Source: Peribacillus simplex NBRC 15720 = DSM 1321 (GTDB taxonomy: Bacteria > Bacillota > Bacilli > Bacillales > DSM-1321). Taken from it: a stretch of DNA of 64,000 nucleotides. The position numbers and the translations under genes were made by a program. Positions 37,367 through 46,409 of this stretch are shown piece after piece (position 1 is the first letter of the stretch; the number at the start of each line of letters is the position of its first letter). The stretch is taken from positions 3,056,001 to 3,120,000 of the forward strand of contig NZ_CP017704.1 of assembly GCF_002243645.1 (NCBI RefSeq), written 5' to 3'. The notes beneath the pieces were generated by a model. That model searched no databases and was not told the origin of the DNA. It saw only the letters and a program-made list of their open reading frames with translations.

Positions 37367-40300
37367 ATGTCTTTCAAGATGCATGTTAATAAGATGCTCG
37401 CCCCGATTCTTGCTGTGAGTTTGATTACAGCCCCATTTACCGTACCGGGGGAGACATCCGCCAAAGAGGCTAATAAGAAACCGGTCACGACTAAACCATT
37501 TATCATTTCAGCTCCTACTGTTAATTACACAAAAGGCACCAAAGCGACTGTAACGGTCACCCCGAAAAAAGGGAACAAAGGAAATGAAACCGTTGTCTTC
37601 CAATTAATGAGTGGGACGAAGGTCATTTCACAATCAGCCGTTGAGGCGGATATTAAATCGGCCCAAAAGTTCTCTGCGTACTTTAACACATACAAATCTG
37701 GTTATTGGGTAAAAGTATCGGTTGTCTCCAAGTATAACGGCAATACGAGTAATTTCGGCAACAGCTTGGCAGCCTCCGTTTCGGATGCACCATTTGAACT
37801 AAGGATCATGGAAACGACAGATATACACACTAATCTGGTGAGCTATGATTATTATAAGGATGCCGTTTCGGACTCCGTCGGTTTTTCTCGTACGGCATCT
37901 TTAATCAAACAGGCACGAAAAGAAGTGAAAAATAGCGTTTTAGTGGATAACGGCGACCTTATTCAAGGGACCCCCCTAGGTACGTACAAAGCGAAAATAG
38001 CGCCTCTGAAAAAAGGTGAAGTCCATCCCGTTTATAAAGCGATGAACTTGCTTGACTATGATGTGGCCACTTTCGGAAATCATGAATTCAATTATGGTTT
38101 ATCTTATTTGGACGAGGCCACCAACGATGCGAACTTCCCTTATGTCAATGCCAATGTTTATAAAAAAGATAAAGACAATAATCCAAAGAATGATAAAAAT
38201 AAATATACTCCTTATAAAATCGTCACGAAGAAAGTAAAGGACATCAATGGAAAAGAAAAATCAGTGAAAATAGGTTACATTGGATTTGCCCCACCGCAAA
38301 TCATGGATTGGGATAAAGCGAATCTTGACGGGAAGGTCATTACAAAAGAAATCGTCACGACTGCAAAAAAATATGTACCTGAAATGAAGAAAAAGGGCGC
38401 GGATGTCATCGTGGCGCTCACACATTCCGGGTTTAATGGCGATACCAAGAATACCGAGGATGTCATCTATTCATTAAGCAAGGTGTCCGGCATCGATGCC
38501 ATCACGTTCTCCCACACGCATAAGGTCTTTCCGGCACAAGATGAAGCTTCTTTAGACAGCCTATTTAAGGATAGCCAAGGAAAAATCCTTAAAGGCGTGG
38601 ATAATAAAAAGGGTACCATCAATGGTGTACCAGCCGTTCAAGCAGGATATGGCGGCAGTAATCTCGGGATCATCGATCTTGATATCCAGAATATCAAGGG
38701 GAAATGGAAAGTCGTCAACTCCGATTCATCAACACGGGCAATCAACGACAAAATAACAGGAAAAAAAGCAGCTGAAGATGCATCTGTCGTCAAAGCCGTG
38801 AAGAGGGATCACGAAGGAACGATCAAGTATGTTAACACGCCAATAGGAACGACTACAGCTCCAATTCATAGTTATTTCGCCCTTGTGCAAGACGATCCTT
38901 CCGTACAGGTCGTGACGAGCGCACAGAAATGGTATGTAGAAAAATACATCCAAAGCAACCGCCCTGAATACAAAGTCTTGCCCATTCTCTCTGTAGGAGC
39001 CCCTTTCAAAGCGGGTCGCAATGGAGTCGAGGAATTCACCGAAATCAAGGAAGGCGGACTGACCATTCGCAGCGCCGGTGATTTATATTTATACGATAAT
39101 ACCTTGAAGGCAATCAAGATCAAAGGGTCCGTGGTTAAAGAGTGGCTTGAGATGTCTGCAGGAAAATATAATACAATCGATCCTGCCAAGTCTGAGGAAC
39201 AGGAGCTGCTTAATGGAAAGTTTGCCGTCTATAATTTTGATGTGATTGACGGCGTTACGTATCAAATCGATGTCACCAAGGCTCCGCGCTATGATGAAAA
39301 AGGGATAAAAGTGTCGGATTCAAGCAGGATTGCAGATTTGAAATATAATGGTGAACCAGTGGACCCGAATCAAGATTTCATCGTCGTGACGAATAATTAC
39401 CGTGCTTCGGGCGGAGGGAACTTCCCGGGAGTCAAGGGCAGCGAATATATAGTCGACTCTGCGGATGAAAATCGCCAGATCTTGATGGATTACATCACAC
39501 AAGAGGGTGAAATCAATCCAACCGCTGATAATAACTGGTCGATCGCCCCGATTTCAGGCAAGGTGAACGTTACTTTCACCTCATCACCAAAAGGTGCTGA
39601 GTATTTAAATGAAGACAGCCCGATTTCCTATACAGGCAAAAAGGATGATAAAGGCTTTGGCATTTACAAATTCAATTTGGGGAAAGAAAACGTTAAGGTG
39701 CAACTGCTCGGAATCAATGATCTTCACGGTCAGCTTGATACCACTTCCGATTTTGGCGGTATCAAACAAGGGCGTGCTGATTATTTAGCTGCGCACTTGA
39801 AGCAGCGTAAAGCTGAAAACCCTGAAAATACACTTTTACTTTCGGCAGGGGATGCTGTTGGGGCAAGTGCTCCCGTTTCTTCTTTGATTCAGGACAAACC
39901 GACGCTTCAGTTTTTGAATAATATGAAATTCGATGTTGGAACTGTCGGGAACCATGAATTCGACAAAGGGGTAGAAACCCTGATGGCTCAAATCAATGGC
40001 GGAAAGTCGCCAACATCCGATGTGGTATTCGATAAATTGAACTTTCCGTATGTAGTAGCCAATGTCGTATATAAAGACACGAAAAAACCGATTTTGGACC
40101 CTTACGTCATAAAAAAGGTCGGCGGGATTGATATTGGGTTCATAGGTGTAGTCACGAATGCCACACCTCAAAAAGTAAGTCCGGATGGCATTAAGAATGT
40201 GGAATTCATAGAACAGGCACCTGCCGTAAATAAGGCGGTTAATGAGTTGAAAGAAAAGGGCGTCAAATCGATTGTGATCATCTCCCATGACCCAGGAACT

Positions 40301-41185
40301 GAAAAGGATGGGGTCATCACAGGCGAAGTAGCTGATCTTGCTAATGCCGTGGATGATGAAGTAGATGTGATCTTAGCCGGAGATAATCATGCAAAGGTCA
40401 ACAACTATGTGGATAATAAATTAATTGTACAGGCTTACTCTTATGGAACTGCTTTTGAAGATGTGGATTTGGAAATCGATCCAAACACAAAGGATATTGT
40501 CAAACGGTCAGCTGAGATTGTCACGGTTACACAAGACGGCATCACACCGGATGCCGGGACGACGAAATTCATTAACGACTACCTAGACATGTTTCCCGAG
40601 TTGAAGGCCCCGCTTGGGACAACGGATGAGAAAATTTTAAGAACCAATGCCTATACACAGGAAACGGGCCTTGGGAATTTAATTGCCGATTCGATGAAGG
40701 CAGATTTGAATTCCGATTTTGCCTTCATGAATCCAGGTGGAATTCGTGCAGATATTCCAAAGGGAGAAGTCACTTTTTCCGACTTAGCGAAAATCCAGCC
40801 GTTCGGAAACGTATTGGTTAAGCTGGAACTGACTGGAGCCGAAGTGAAAACGCTGCTGCAACAGCAATGGATCGTTGAAGGATCTCCGAAAACTTTGCAA
40901 ATTTCTGGACTGAGCTATACAGCCGACTTCAGTAAACCTGTCACGGAACGTGTCACTTTATTGAAGAAAGCGGATGGAACACTGATCAAGGATACCGAAA
41001 CATATACGGTGGCCGTCAATGATTTCATGGCAAGCGGCGGTGATAACTATACCGTCCTGAAAGGAAAAGAGCGTGTGTTTGGGCATGCTGATCTGGAAGC
41101 TTTCGTTAACTATGTGAAAGAAACGTTTAAAGGCGGGAAGATCACGGCAGAAATTGAAGGCAGAATTACGAATATCAATAATTAA
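37367..41185 (+). CDS. yfkN: Bifunctional cyclic-nucleotide phosphodiesterase / 5'-nucleotidase (YfkN)
   Basis: 1272 residues with an N-terminal signal peptide (about 1-34). An extra beta-type domain of about 100 residues precedes two metallophosphatase-nucleotidase modules. Module 1 has ETTDIHTNL, GNHEFNYG and SHTHKVFP; module 2 has GINDLHGQLD, GNHEFDKG and GDNHAKVN. Each is followed by a 5'-nucleotidase C-terminal domain. It scavenges extracellular nucleotides, releasing nucleoside and phosphate. B. subtilis YfkN is longer and carries a sortase signal; here the protein ends EIEGRITNINN without one. Confidence 0.93.
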   Translation: MSFKMHVNKMLAPILAVSLITAPFTVPGETSAKEANKKPVTTKPFIISAPTVNYTKGTKATVTVTPKKGNKGNETVVFQLMSGTKVISQSAVEADIKSAQKFSAYFNTYKSGYWVKVSVVSKYNGNTSNFGNSLAASVSDAPFELRIMETTDIHTNLVSYDYYKDAVSDSVGFSRTASLIKQARKEVKNSVLVDNGDLIQGTPLGTYKAKIAPLKKGEVHPVYKAMNLLDYDVATFGNHEFNYGLSYLDEATNDANFPYVNANVYKKDKDNNPKNDKNKYTPYKIVTKKVKDINGKEKSVKIGYIGFAPPQIMDWDKANLDGKVITKEIVTTAKKYVPEMKKKGADVIVALTHSGFNGDTKNTEDVIYSLSKVSGIDAITFSHTHKVFPAQDEASLDSLFKDSQGKILKGVDNKKGTINGVPAVQAGYGGSNLGIIDLDIQNIKGKWKVVNSDSSTRAINDKITGKKAAEDASVVKAVKRDHEGTIKYVNTPIGTTTAPIHSYFALVQDDPSVQVVTSAQKWYVEKYIQSNRPEYKVLPILSVGAPFKAGRNGVEEFTEIKEGGLTIRSAGDLYLYDNTLKAIKIKGSVVKEWLEMSAGKYNTIDPAKSEEQELLNGKFAVYNFDVIDGVTYQIDVTKAPRYDEKGIKVSDSSRIADLKYNGEPVDPNQDFIVVTNNYRASGGGNFPGVKGSEYIVDSADENRQILMDYITQEGEINPTADNNWSIAPISGKVNVTFTSSPKGAEYLNEDSPISYTGKKDDKGFGIYKFNLGKENVKVQLLGINDLHGQLDTTSDFGGIKQGRADYLAAHLKQRKAENPENTLLLSAGDAVGASAPVSSLIQDKPTLQFLNNMKFDVGTVGNHEFDKGVETLMAQINGGKSPTSDVVFDKLNFPYVVANVVYKDTKKPILDPYVIKKVGGIDIGFIGVVTNATPQKVSPDGIKNVEFIEQAPAVNKAVNELKEKGVKSIVIISHDPGTEKDGVITGEVADLANAVDDEVDVILAGDNHAKVNNYVDNKLIVQAYSYGTAFEDVDLEIDPNTKDIVKRSAEIVTVTQDGITPDAGTTKFINDYLDMFPELKAPLGTTDEKILRTNAYTQETGLGNLIADSMKADLNSDFAFMNPGGIRADIPKGEVTFSDLAKIQPFGNVLVKLELTGAEVKTLLQQQWIVEGSPKTLQISGLSYTADFSKPVTERVTLLKKADGTLIKDTETYTVAVNDFMASGGDNYTVLKGKERVFGHADLEAFVNYVKETFKGGKITAEIEGRITNINN

Positions 41186-41213
41186 TTGAGGTTTACTCGT
41201 GAAACTATAAAAG

Positions 41214-41247
41214 AGAGCGCTCCTTAGTACAAGGGGCGCTTCTTTTT
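41214..41247 (+). terminator. Terminator between yfkN and tspO
   Basis: AGCGCTCCTT pairs with AAGGGGCGCT (one G-T/mismatch) across AGTAC, followed by TCTTTTTG. Confidence 0.85.
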
Positions 41248-41251
41248 GTGA

Positions 41252-41710
41252 TTAATTGTTTCTGAAGATGGAAAAGTTTAATCCAAATAGCATGGTGACC
41301 CATGCGATATAGGGAATCATCGCTAAACCTGATGTACGGTCTATTTTATAAAACTCGAATGCCGCTAATGTAATCAAAGTCAGCAGTGCAGCCATTTCAA
41401 TAAATGCTGTTCCGCGCAGGCCCCATTTGAAGAATAAAAAAGACCATAAGAAATTCAACCCCAGTTGAGTATCGTAGAGGAGTTCAGCGGACTTCGATTC
41501 TTTTTCTTTGGATGCAATGCGATATTTCGCTATGCCCATAATCGTATAAAGGCTGGTCCAAGCAACGGGGAAAGTCCAGGAAGGAGGAGCAAAAGCAGGT
41601 TTCTTGAGTTTGTCATAAATTTCTTTTGAATTCCTTGTGGCGAATATCCCCACAAGTGAACCTCCGACCACAGGTACCAATACACTTTTAGCTAATTTTC
41701 CGTAGTTCAT
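41252..41710 (-). CDS. tspO: TspO/MBR family protein
   Basis: 152 residues and five membrane spans. It has the family motifs KKPAFAPPSWTFPVAWTSLY and the Trp/Asn-rich final span ending FGLNFSI. TspO proteins bind porphyrins and help in stress or tetrapyrrole handling. The ribosome site is weak. It is convergent with yfkN. Confidence 0.9.
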   Translation of the reverse strand: MNYGKLAKSVLVPVVGGSLVGIFATRNSKEIYDKLKKPAFAPPSWTFPVAWTSLYTIMGIAKYRIASKEKESKSAELLYDTQLGLNFLWSFLFFKWGLRGTAFIEMAALLTLITLAAFEFYKIDRTSGLAMIPYIAWVTMLFGLNFSIFRNN

Positions 41711-41852
41711 TATGGATACACTTCTTTCTTCATAATTTGGATGTTCTTATACCTTTACCTTTTCATCTGAAAATAAAACATGCCCTTTAATCAAGAAGTG
41801 TAACTTTCTTCCAAACTTTACGTCGGTACTATTAAGAAAAGGGGGGATACCG

Positions 41853-42716
41853 ATGAACCGTAAAATAATGATGCTTATGTTCAGTCTGTACCTTTTACTT
41901 GCTGGATGCAGCAGTAATGAAAAGGATGATTCAGCATCTAAAGTACAGGATGAAAAGGCGGAGAGTAAAATGGACGCTTCAATTTCTGGGAATAAAGTGC
42001 AGGAAGAAGTAGCGGAAAAGGAAGGGATGACGGATGAAAGAAAGGTCATCCATCAAGCCCAGCTTGAGTTGAAGGTGAAGAACCTTGAAAAGGCACAAAT
42101 AAAGATTGAGAATAAGGTGGCTGAATATGGCGGATATGTTGTCGAGTCCAATGTATACAGGGAAGATGAAGAACTGGTGGAAGGAACGATCACTGTTCGG
42201 GTCCCTGAAGCCCATTTCCAGGATTTTTTAGCCGATAGCGAGGGCGAGGCTTCAGAAGTGGTCGGAAGGAATGTGACAGGGCAGGATGTAACGGAACAAT
42301 ATGTAGATTTAAAAGCAAGATTGAAGTCAAAGAGGGCAGTAGAGGAAAGGTTACTTGCATTCATGAAGGATGCTGAGAAGACGGAAGATTTGCTGAAAAT
42401 ATCATCCGATCTTGCCGTGGTGCAAGAAGAAATAGAGCAGCTGACCGGGCAAATGAAGTATCTTGAAAACCAGACCTCATATTCGACGGTTACCATCACG
42501 TTATCACAGGACCGGATAGTTGTGCCGGGCATTGATAATAAGGAATTGAATACATGGGAGAGAACGAAGAAACAACTTGCAACGAGTGCGAATCTATTAC
42601 TTAAAGCTGGTTCAGGAATCATTGTTTTTATAATAGGAAACTTGCCTATCCTCATTATTTTAGGCGGAGCTGGTGCGGTGGTCCATTGGGTGATCAAAAG
42701 AAGGGGTAAAAGGTGA
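41853..42716 (+). CDS. DUF4349 lipoprotein with C-terminal membrane span
   Basis: 287 residues. The signal peptide ends in lipobox LLAGC (Cys19), followed by an acidic Ser-rich linker. The DUF4349 domain (about 65-230) has HQAQLELKVKNLEKAQ, DVTEQYVDL and coiled-coil segments. One C-terminal span follows (about 252-276), then a basic tail. The function is unknown. AGGGGGG precedes the ATG. Confidence 0.88.
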   Translation: MNRKIMMLMFSLYLLLAGCSSNEKDDSASKVQDEKAESKMDASISGNKVQEEVAEKEGMTDERKVIHQAQLELKVKNLEKAQIKIENKVAEYGGYVVESNVYREDEELVEGTITVRVPEAHFQDFLADSEGEASEVVGRNVTGQDVTEQYVDLKARLKSKRAVEERLLAFMKDAEKTEDLLKISSDLAVVQEEIEQLTGQMKYLENQTSYSTVTITLSQDRIVVPGIDNKELNTWERTKKQLATSANLLLKAGSGIIVFIIGNLPILIILGGAGAVVHWVIKRRGKR

Positions 42717-42726
42717 AGGCAGAATT

Positions 42727-42756
42727 AGAGGGTGCCAATTAGATTGGACACCCTCT
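42727..42756. terminator. Hairpin between the DUF4349 gene and the permease
   Basis: AGAGGGTGCCAAT pairs with ATTGGACACCCTCT between convergent genes. There are no strong T tracts. Confidence 0.65.
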
Positions 42757-42761
42757 GACAT

Positions 42762-44129
42762 TTATCTATTCCGTTTATGCAAGCCGGTCACATAATACAG
42801 GGCTACCAGCAGTAAGATCCAAATCGGACCAACGATTAGAGCGATTCTTGTATCTGCTGAAAAACCGAGTACTACCATTACGAATACTAAAAAGGCTAAA
42901 GTGAAATAAGAAGTGAATGGGAAAAGAGGCATTTTGTAAGACAAGCCTTGTTTTTCTCCCTGACTCATTTTCCGTCTAGACATAATCTGTGTGACAAGTA
43001 TGGTTCCCCATGTCCAGAGGGCACCGAATGTAGCGACACTTGTGACGTAAGTGAAAACTTTATCGGCTTCCATGTAGTTAAGGTAAACACCGAAAAGAAG
43101 CACGACAGCCGAAACGATAATGGCAACGCCAGGAACGCCTGACTTTGTTGTACGCTCGAAACTTTTTGGTGATTCACCTTGCTGCGCTAGGTTGAATAAC
43201 ATTCTTCCTGTACTGAAGATCCCGCTGTTACAAGATGAAAGGGCCGCTGTCAGTACGACAAACTGAATGATTCCTGCTGCTCCTGGAATACCGATTTTAT
43301 CAAACATCATAACGAATGGGCTGTTTTCTCCATTCATTTCATCCCATGGAGTGATCGATAAAATGACTGTCAGAGCCAAAACGTAAAAAAGTAAAATCCG
43401 ATAAAAAACGGTATCGATGGCTCTTTTTAAAGATTTTTCAGGATTTTTAACTTCACCTGCGGTTACACCGAGCATTTCAATTCCCAAATAAGCGAACATG
43501 ACCATTTGGAACGAGAGGATGACACCGGAAATCCCATTAGGGAAAAATCCTCCATTTTCAACAAGGTTGCCGAAACCGACCGCGATTCCGCCGTTCCCCA
43601 GACCAAAGATGATCATTCCGAAGCCAAGGACGATCATAAGGATGATCGTAACGATTTTAATTAGGGCGAACCAAAACTCCAATTCACCGTAAGCTTTTAC
43701 AGCAAGAAAGTTAACCGTTGTCATGATGGCAAGTGCGGCTAACGCCCAAGCCCATTGCGGAGTATCAGGGAACCAAAATTGCATATAGATTCCGACTGCC
43801 GTAATTTCAGCCATACAGGTGGCAATCCAAACGAACCAGTAATTCCATCCGGTTATATATCCGGCAAGAGGACCGACAAATTCGCTTGCGTAGCGACTGA
43901 AAGAGCCTGCGACTGGATTTTTTATCGCCATTTCACCAAGTGCACGCATGATAAGATAGATCATAAGCCCGCCAATGGCATAAGAAATGATGATGGCTGG
44001 ACCAGCTAATTTAATTGCAGATGCCGAGCCGAGAAATAAACCGACTCCAATGGCTGCGCCAAGAGACATTAATGCGATATGTCTTTCTTCCAAACCTCTA
44101 TGTAGTTGAGATTCTTTGGAGTTTTGCAT
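42762..44129 (-). CDS. AAT-family amino acid permease
   Basis: 455 residues and 12 spans. The start RGLEERHIALMSLGAAIGVG with GLFLGSASAI is typical of the amino acid transporter (AAT) family of the APC superfamily, as in ProY, RocE and AlaP. AAAGGGG precedes the ATG. A cre-like site lies about 150 bases upstream, suggesting carbon catabolite control. The substrate is not determinable by eye. Confidence 0.88.
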   Translation of the reverse strand: MQNSKESQLHRGLEERHIALMSLGAAIGVGLFLGSASAIKLAGPAIIISYAIGGLMIYLIMRALGEMAIKNPVAGSFSRYASEFVGPLAGYITGWNYWFVWIATCMAEITAVGIYMQFWFPDTPQWAWALAALAIMTTVNFLAVKAYGELEFWFALIKIVTIILMIVLGFGMIIFGLGNGGIAVGFGNLVENGGFFPNGISGVILSFQMVMFAYLGIEMLGVTAGEVKNPEKSLKRAIDTVFYRILLFYVLALTVILSITPWDEMNGENSPFVMMFDKIGIPGAAGIIQFVVLTAALSSCNSGIFSTGRMLFNLAQQGESPKSFERTTKSGVPGVAIIVSAVVLLFGVYLNYMEADKVFTYVTSVATFGALWTWGTILVTQIMSRRKMSQGEKQGLSYKMPLFPFTSYFTLAFLVFVMVVLGFSADTRIALIVGPIWILLLVALYYVTGLHKRNR

Positions 44130-44275
44130 AATTTTCCCCTTTTCTATGTTGGAGTTTAATTTTCTCTATCTAGCATTTTATCACTAGTAGAGGAGAATAC
44201 ATATTATTTATTGATTTTTCACATAATATTACAACTAAATAATATATTTTAATAGAAAGAATGTAAAGAAAAAAA

Positions 44276-44289
44276 TGAAAACGCTTACT
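44276..44289. promoter_or_regulatory. Candidate CcpA (cre) site upstream of the AAT permease
   Basis: TGAAAACGCTTACT matches the cre consensus TGWAANCGNTNWCA at 13 of 14 positions (the last base differs). It lies about 150 bases upstream of the permease start. The rest of the 44130-44404 gap is AT-rich without other signals. Confidence 0.55.
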
Positions 44290-44404
44290 ATGGAAGTGAT
44301 CCCATCTGTTTTCATCAAATAATAATCTTCCAAAACTAATTGTAATGCTATTTAAACAAAATATAATTATGTGATTTTTCTAAAAATTTAGACTTTTAAA
44401 TGAT

Positions 44405-44439
44405 GAAAAGCTGTCCTCATAAAAAGGAACAGCTTTTTC
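44405..44439 (-). terminator. Terminator of the secreted endonuclease gene
   Basis: GAAAAGCTGT pairs with ACAGCTTTTTC across a 14-base loop, placed just past the endonuclease stop. Confidence 0.75.
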
Positions 44440-44445
44440 GTTTTA

Positions 44446-45603
44446 TCATCGCCAGATGGCGGAGGCCCATTCAGGATGATCTATGAAAGGGTTGCGATTA
44501 TGCTGATATTGATTATAAATGATCTCATTTCGATTACGCTCGAAGGCATCTACAGGATCCTGTTCATTCCATTCAAGTAAGACAGCCAATTTACCATGAT
44601 AAGGGGCGGTACCATTGTTCACTTGATTATTTAACTCTAAATCCACTTCCCCTGCATCACCCTCGTAACGAACCGCCATATAAAACAGCATCCGGGCGAC
44701 ATCACCTTTGACACTATCGCGAGGTTCCCACGAATCGGAGTCATAGTAATTTCCTATCGCTTCGGTATGTTCAGAACCTCCATTATCAAAGTCCAGGTTG
44801 TTTCTTGTACTGTTGACAGAAGCATCAGTCGGCCGAAGGTGATGCAGATCGGTGCCGGGTCCTAAAGTGGTACCAAAATCACCATGTGATTTCGCCCATA
44901 CATGCTCACGATTCCAATCATTAACACCAGATCCGTTCATCGTTTTTCCTTGAGAACGCCCTGTATAAAGAAGAATGACATTATTGGCGTTATTCGGGTC
45001 CTCATCGGTTTTTCGTAAAGCTTCCCAGACATTTGAATACGATATTTCCGAATGGTCATCGATGATTTCATGGAGGGCATTCTTTAGCGAAGACCCTGAT
45101 TTTCCAACGGCTGAATCATAGTATGAGTCACCCCCTGGTGTCTCCGGTTCTGGTGAATCATTCCCTGAAAACATGGCAGATATATCTTTCAAGCCTGGAT
45201 GGGTGAAATACGCACTCAGTGTACAGGTTACGGTGACTTTTTTTCCTTTCAAAGAAGGATGTGTTTTTAACCCAAATTCAGAGCGGAAGGAGGTTGGAAT
45301 CTGAACATATACCATATTGGCAATGTTTGTTTCCGAAGAGCTGTCTGCCAATGCTAGGGCATAATCATTCGGATAGCTGCTCGTGACGACGGTATTGGCT
45401 GACGTGGGCTGCCCCGTCACATATCCACTGACCGTTTTAATCGTGCTGTTTTGATTCGCAATGGCTTGGGAAACGGAGTAAGGAGATGACAAGCTGCCAT
45501 CGCCAGCCGCGGCTAGTGATGGGGTGATGAAAAGAGCGGAAATAAAGAAAGCGAGCACGAGTAAAATGGGCAGAGCAAATCTTGGTTCATGTTTTGTGAA
45601 CAT
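44446..45603 (-). CDS. Secreted endonuclease I family nuclease with N-terminal OB-like domain
   Basis: 385 residues. A signal peptide (about 1-32) is followed by a domain of short strands (about 35-145: SVSQAIANQNSTIKTVSGYV, the DUF6359 pattern). A linker (DSPEPETPGGD) leads to an endonuclease I domain with the His-metal core NDWNREHVWAKSHGDF and DLHHLRPTDASVNSTRNN. It is related to extracellular ribonuclease Bsn and probably degrades extracellular nucleic acid. GGAGG precedes the ATG. Confidence 0.88.
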   Translation of the reverse strand: MFTKHEPRFALPILLVLAFFISALFITPSLAAAGDGSLSSPYSVSQAIANQNSTIKTVSGYVTGQPTSANTVVTSSYPNDYALALADSSSETNIANMVYVQIPTSFRSEFGLKTHPSLKGKKVTVTCTLSAYFTHPGLKDISAMFSGNDSPEPETPGGDSYYDSAVGKSGSSLKNALHEIIDDHSEISYSNVWEALRKTDEDPNNANNVILLYTGRSQGKTMNGSGVNDWNREHVWAKSHGDFGTTLGPGTDLHHLRPTDASVNSTRNNLDFDNGGSEHTEAIGNYYDSDSWEPRDSVKGDVARMLFYMAVRYEGDAGEVDLELNNQVNNGTAPYHGKLAVLLEWNEQDPVDAFERNRNEIIYNQYQHNRNPFIDHPEWASAIWR

Positions 45604-45792
45604 GTCATTCCTCCATAAATCGATTCATACCCATTTCCAGAGAAATCGGCATGTATATGTAAAGTTATGGATATTAGGCGCTGTCTCCTTCTGAAATGTC
45701 AAAAATGAGAGAAAACAGCTAGTGAAGCTTGGCGGAATTTAGGGAAATAGCCCGGGAAATATCGAAGGCTGTTATGGAAATGAAATGGATAC

Positions 45793-45828
45793 GAAAAACC
45801 GTCAGCATGCTACTGACGGTTTTTTTTA
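45793..45828 (-). terminator. Terminator of yvlD, overlapping its coding end
   Basis: AAAACCGTCAG pairs perfectly with CTGACGGTTTT and is T-rich on both sides. The yvlD stop codon (45810-45812) lies in the loop, so the last codons form part of the stem. Confidence 0.9.
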
Positions 45829-46157
45829 CTCTGTTTTATAAGAAGACTTTGAATGAAACTCAATAACAATGATCCGATTAAAGCTCCCCAAAATGAATCT
45901 ATTACAAAGCCACTGACGGCATAGGAAGTAATTTGGAATGTGAAGGCATTTATAATGAAAGAAAACAACCCGAACGTCAGGATGGTGATCGGCAATGTGA
46001 TAAGTTGGAGAATGGGTCTAACAAGCAAGTTCATGATCGATAATATTAAAACCGCCAGCAGGGCAGTTCCGTAAGATTTAATCGTGATGGAGTCGAGAAG
46101 CCAGTCAATAACGAGCAATACCAGCCCGTTGGTAAGAAAACGCATTATTATGTTCAT
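45810..46157 (-). CDS. yvlD: YvlD-type membrane protein (phage holin 4 superfamily)
   Basis: 115 residues with four membrane spans. LLVRPILQLITLPITILTFGLFSFIIN, read in two halves, is the hallmark of the YvlD/Phage_holin_4_2 family. In B. subtilis YvlD belongs to an envelope-stress operon; here it stands alone. CAGGAGGAG precedes the ATG. Confidence 0.88.
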   Translation of the reverse strand: MNIIMRFLTNGLVLLVIDWLLDSITIKSYGTALLAVLILSIMNLLVRPILQLITLPITILTFGLFSFIINAFTFQITSYAVSGFVIDSFWGALIGSLLLSFIQSLLIKQSKKNRQ

Positions 46158-46241
46158 GAAAAACTCCTCCTGCAGTCACTTTACTACAAGTCATTATACT
46201 AAAGTTTCATGAATTTCAGTTATATGTTGCAGAATTGTCAC

Positions 46242-46273
46242 AAAAAAAAGAGGAATACGATATGTATTCCTCC
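46242..46273 (-). terminator. Terminator of the TetR-family gene
   Basis: On the reverse strand GAGGAATAC pairs with GTATTCCTC across a short loop, followed by eight T. It lies about 140 bases past the tetR-like stop, giving a long 3' untranslated region. Confidence 0.85.
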
Positions 46274-46330
46274 AGATTGGATAAAGACCCATTTAAGGGT
46301 CTCAGAGCAGTTTTTTTCTATTAAAAACGT

Positions 46331-46364
46331 TCCAGTTGTTTCAGAAATTCGCTCCCTTTCCGCC
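46331..46364 (-). repeat. Interspersed repeat, copy 1 (minus)
   Basis: On the reverse strand this reads GGCGGAAAGGGAGCGAATTT then CTGAAACAACTGGA. It matches 53835-53869 with two substitutions and one single-base indel. It lies in the 3' untranslated region of the TetR-family gene. Confidence 0.8.
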
Positions 46365-46409
46365 GAAAGAACCCCATTTGTCTACAAAACGGGACCCATT
46401 AGGTTCTAT

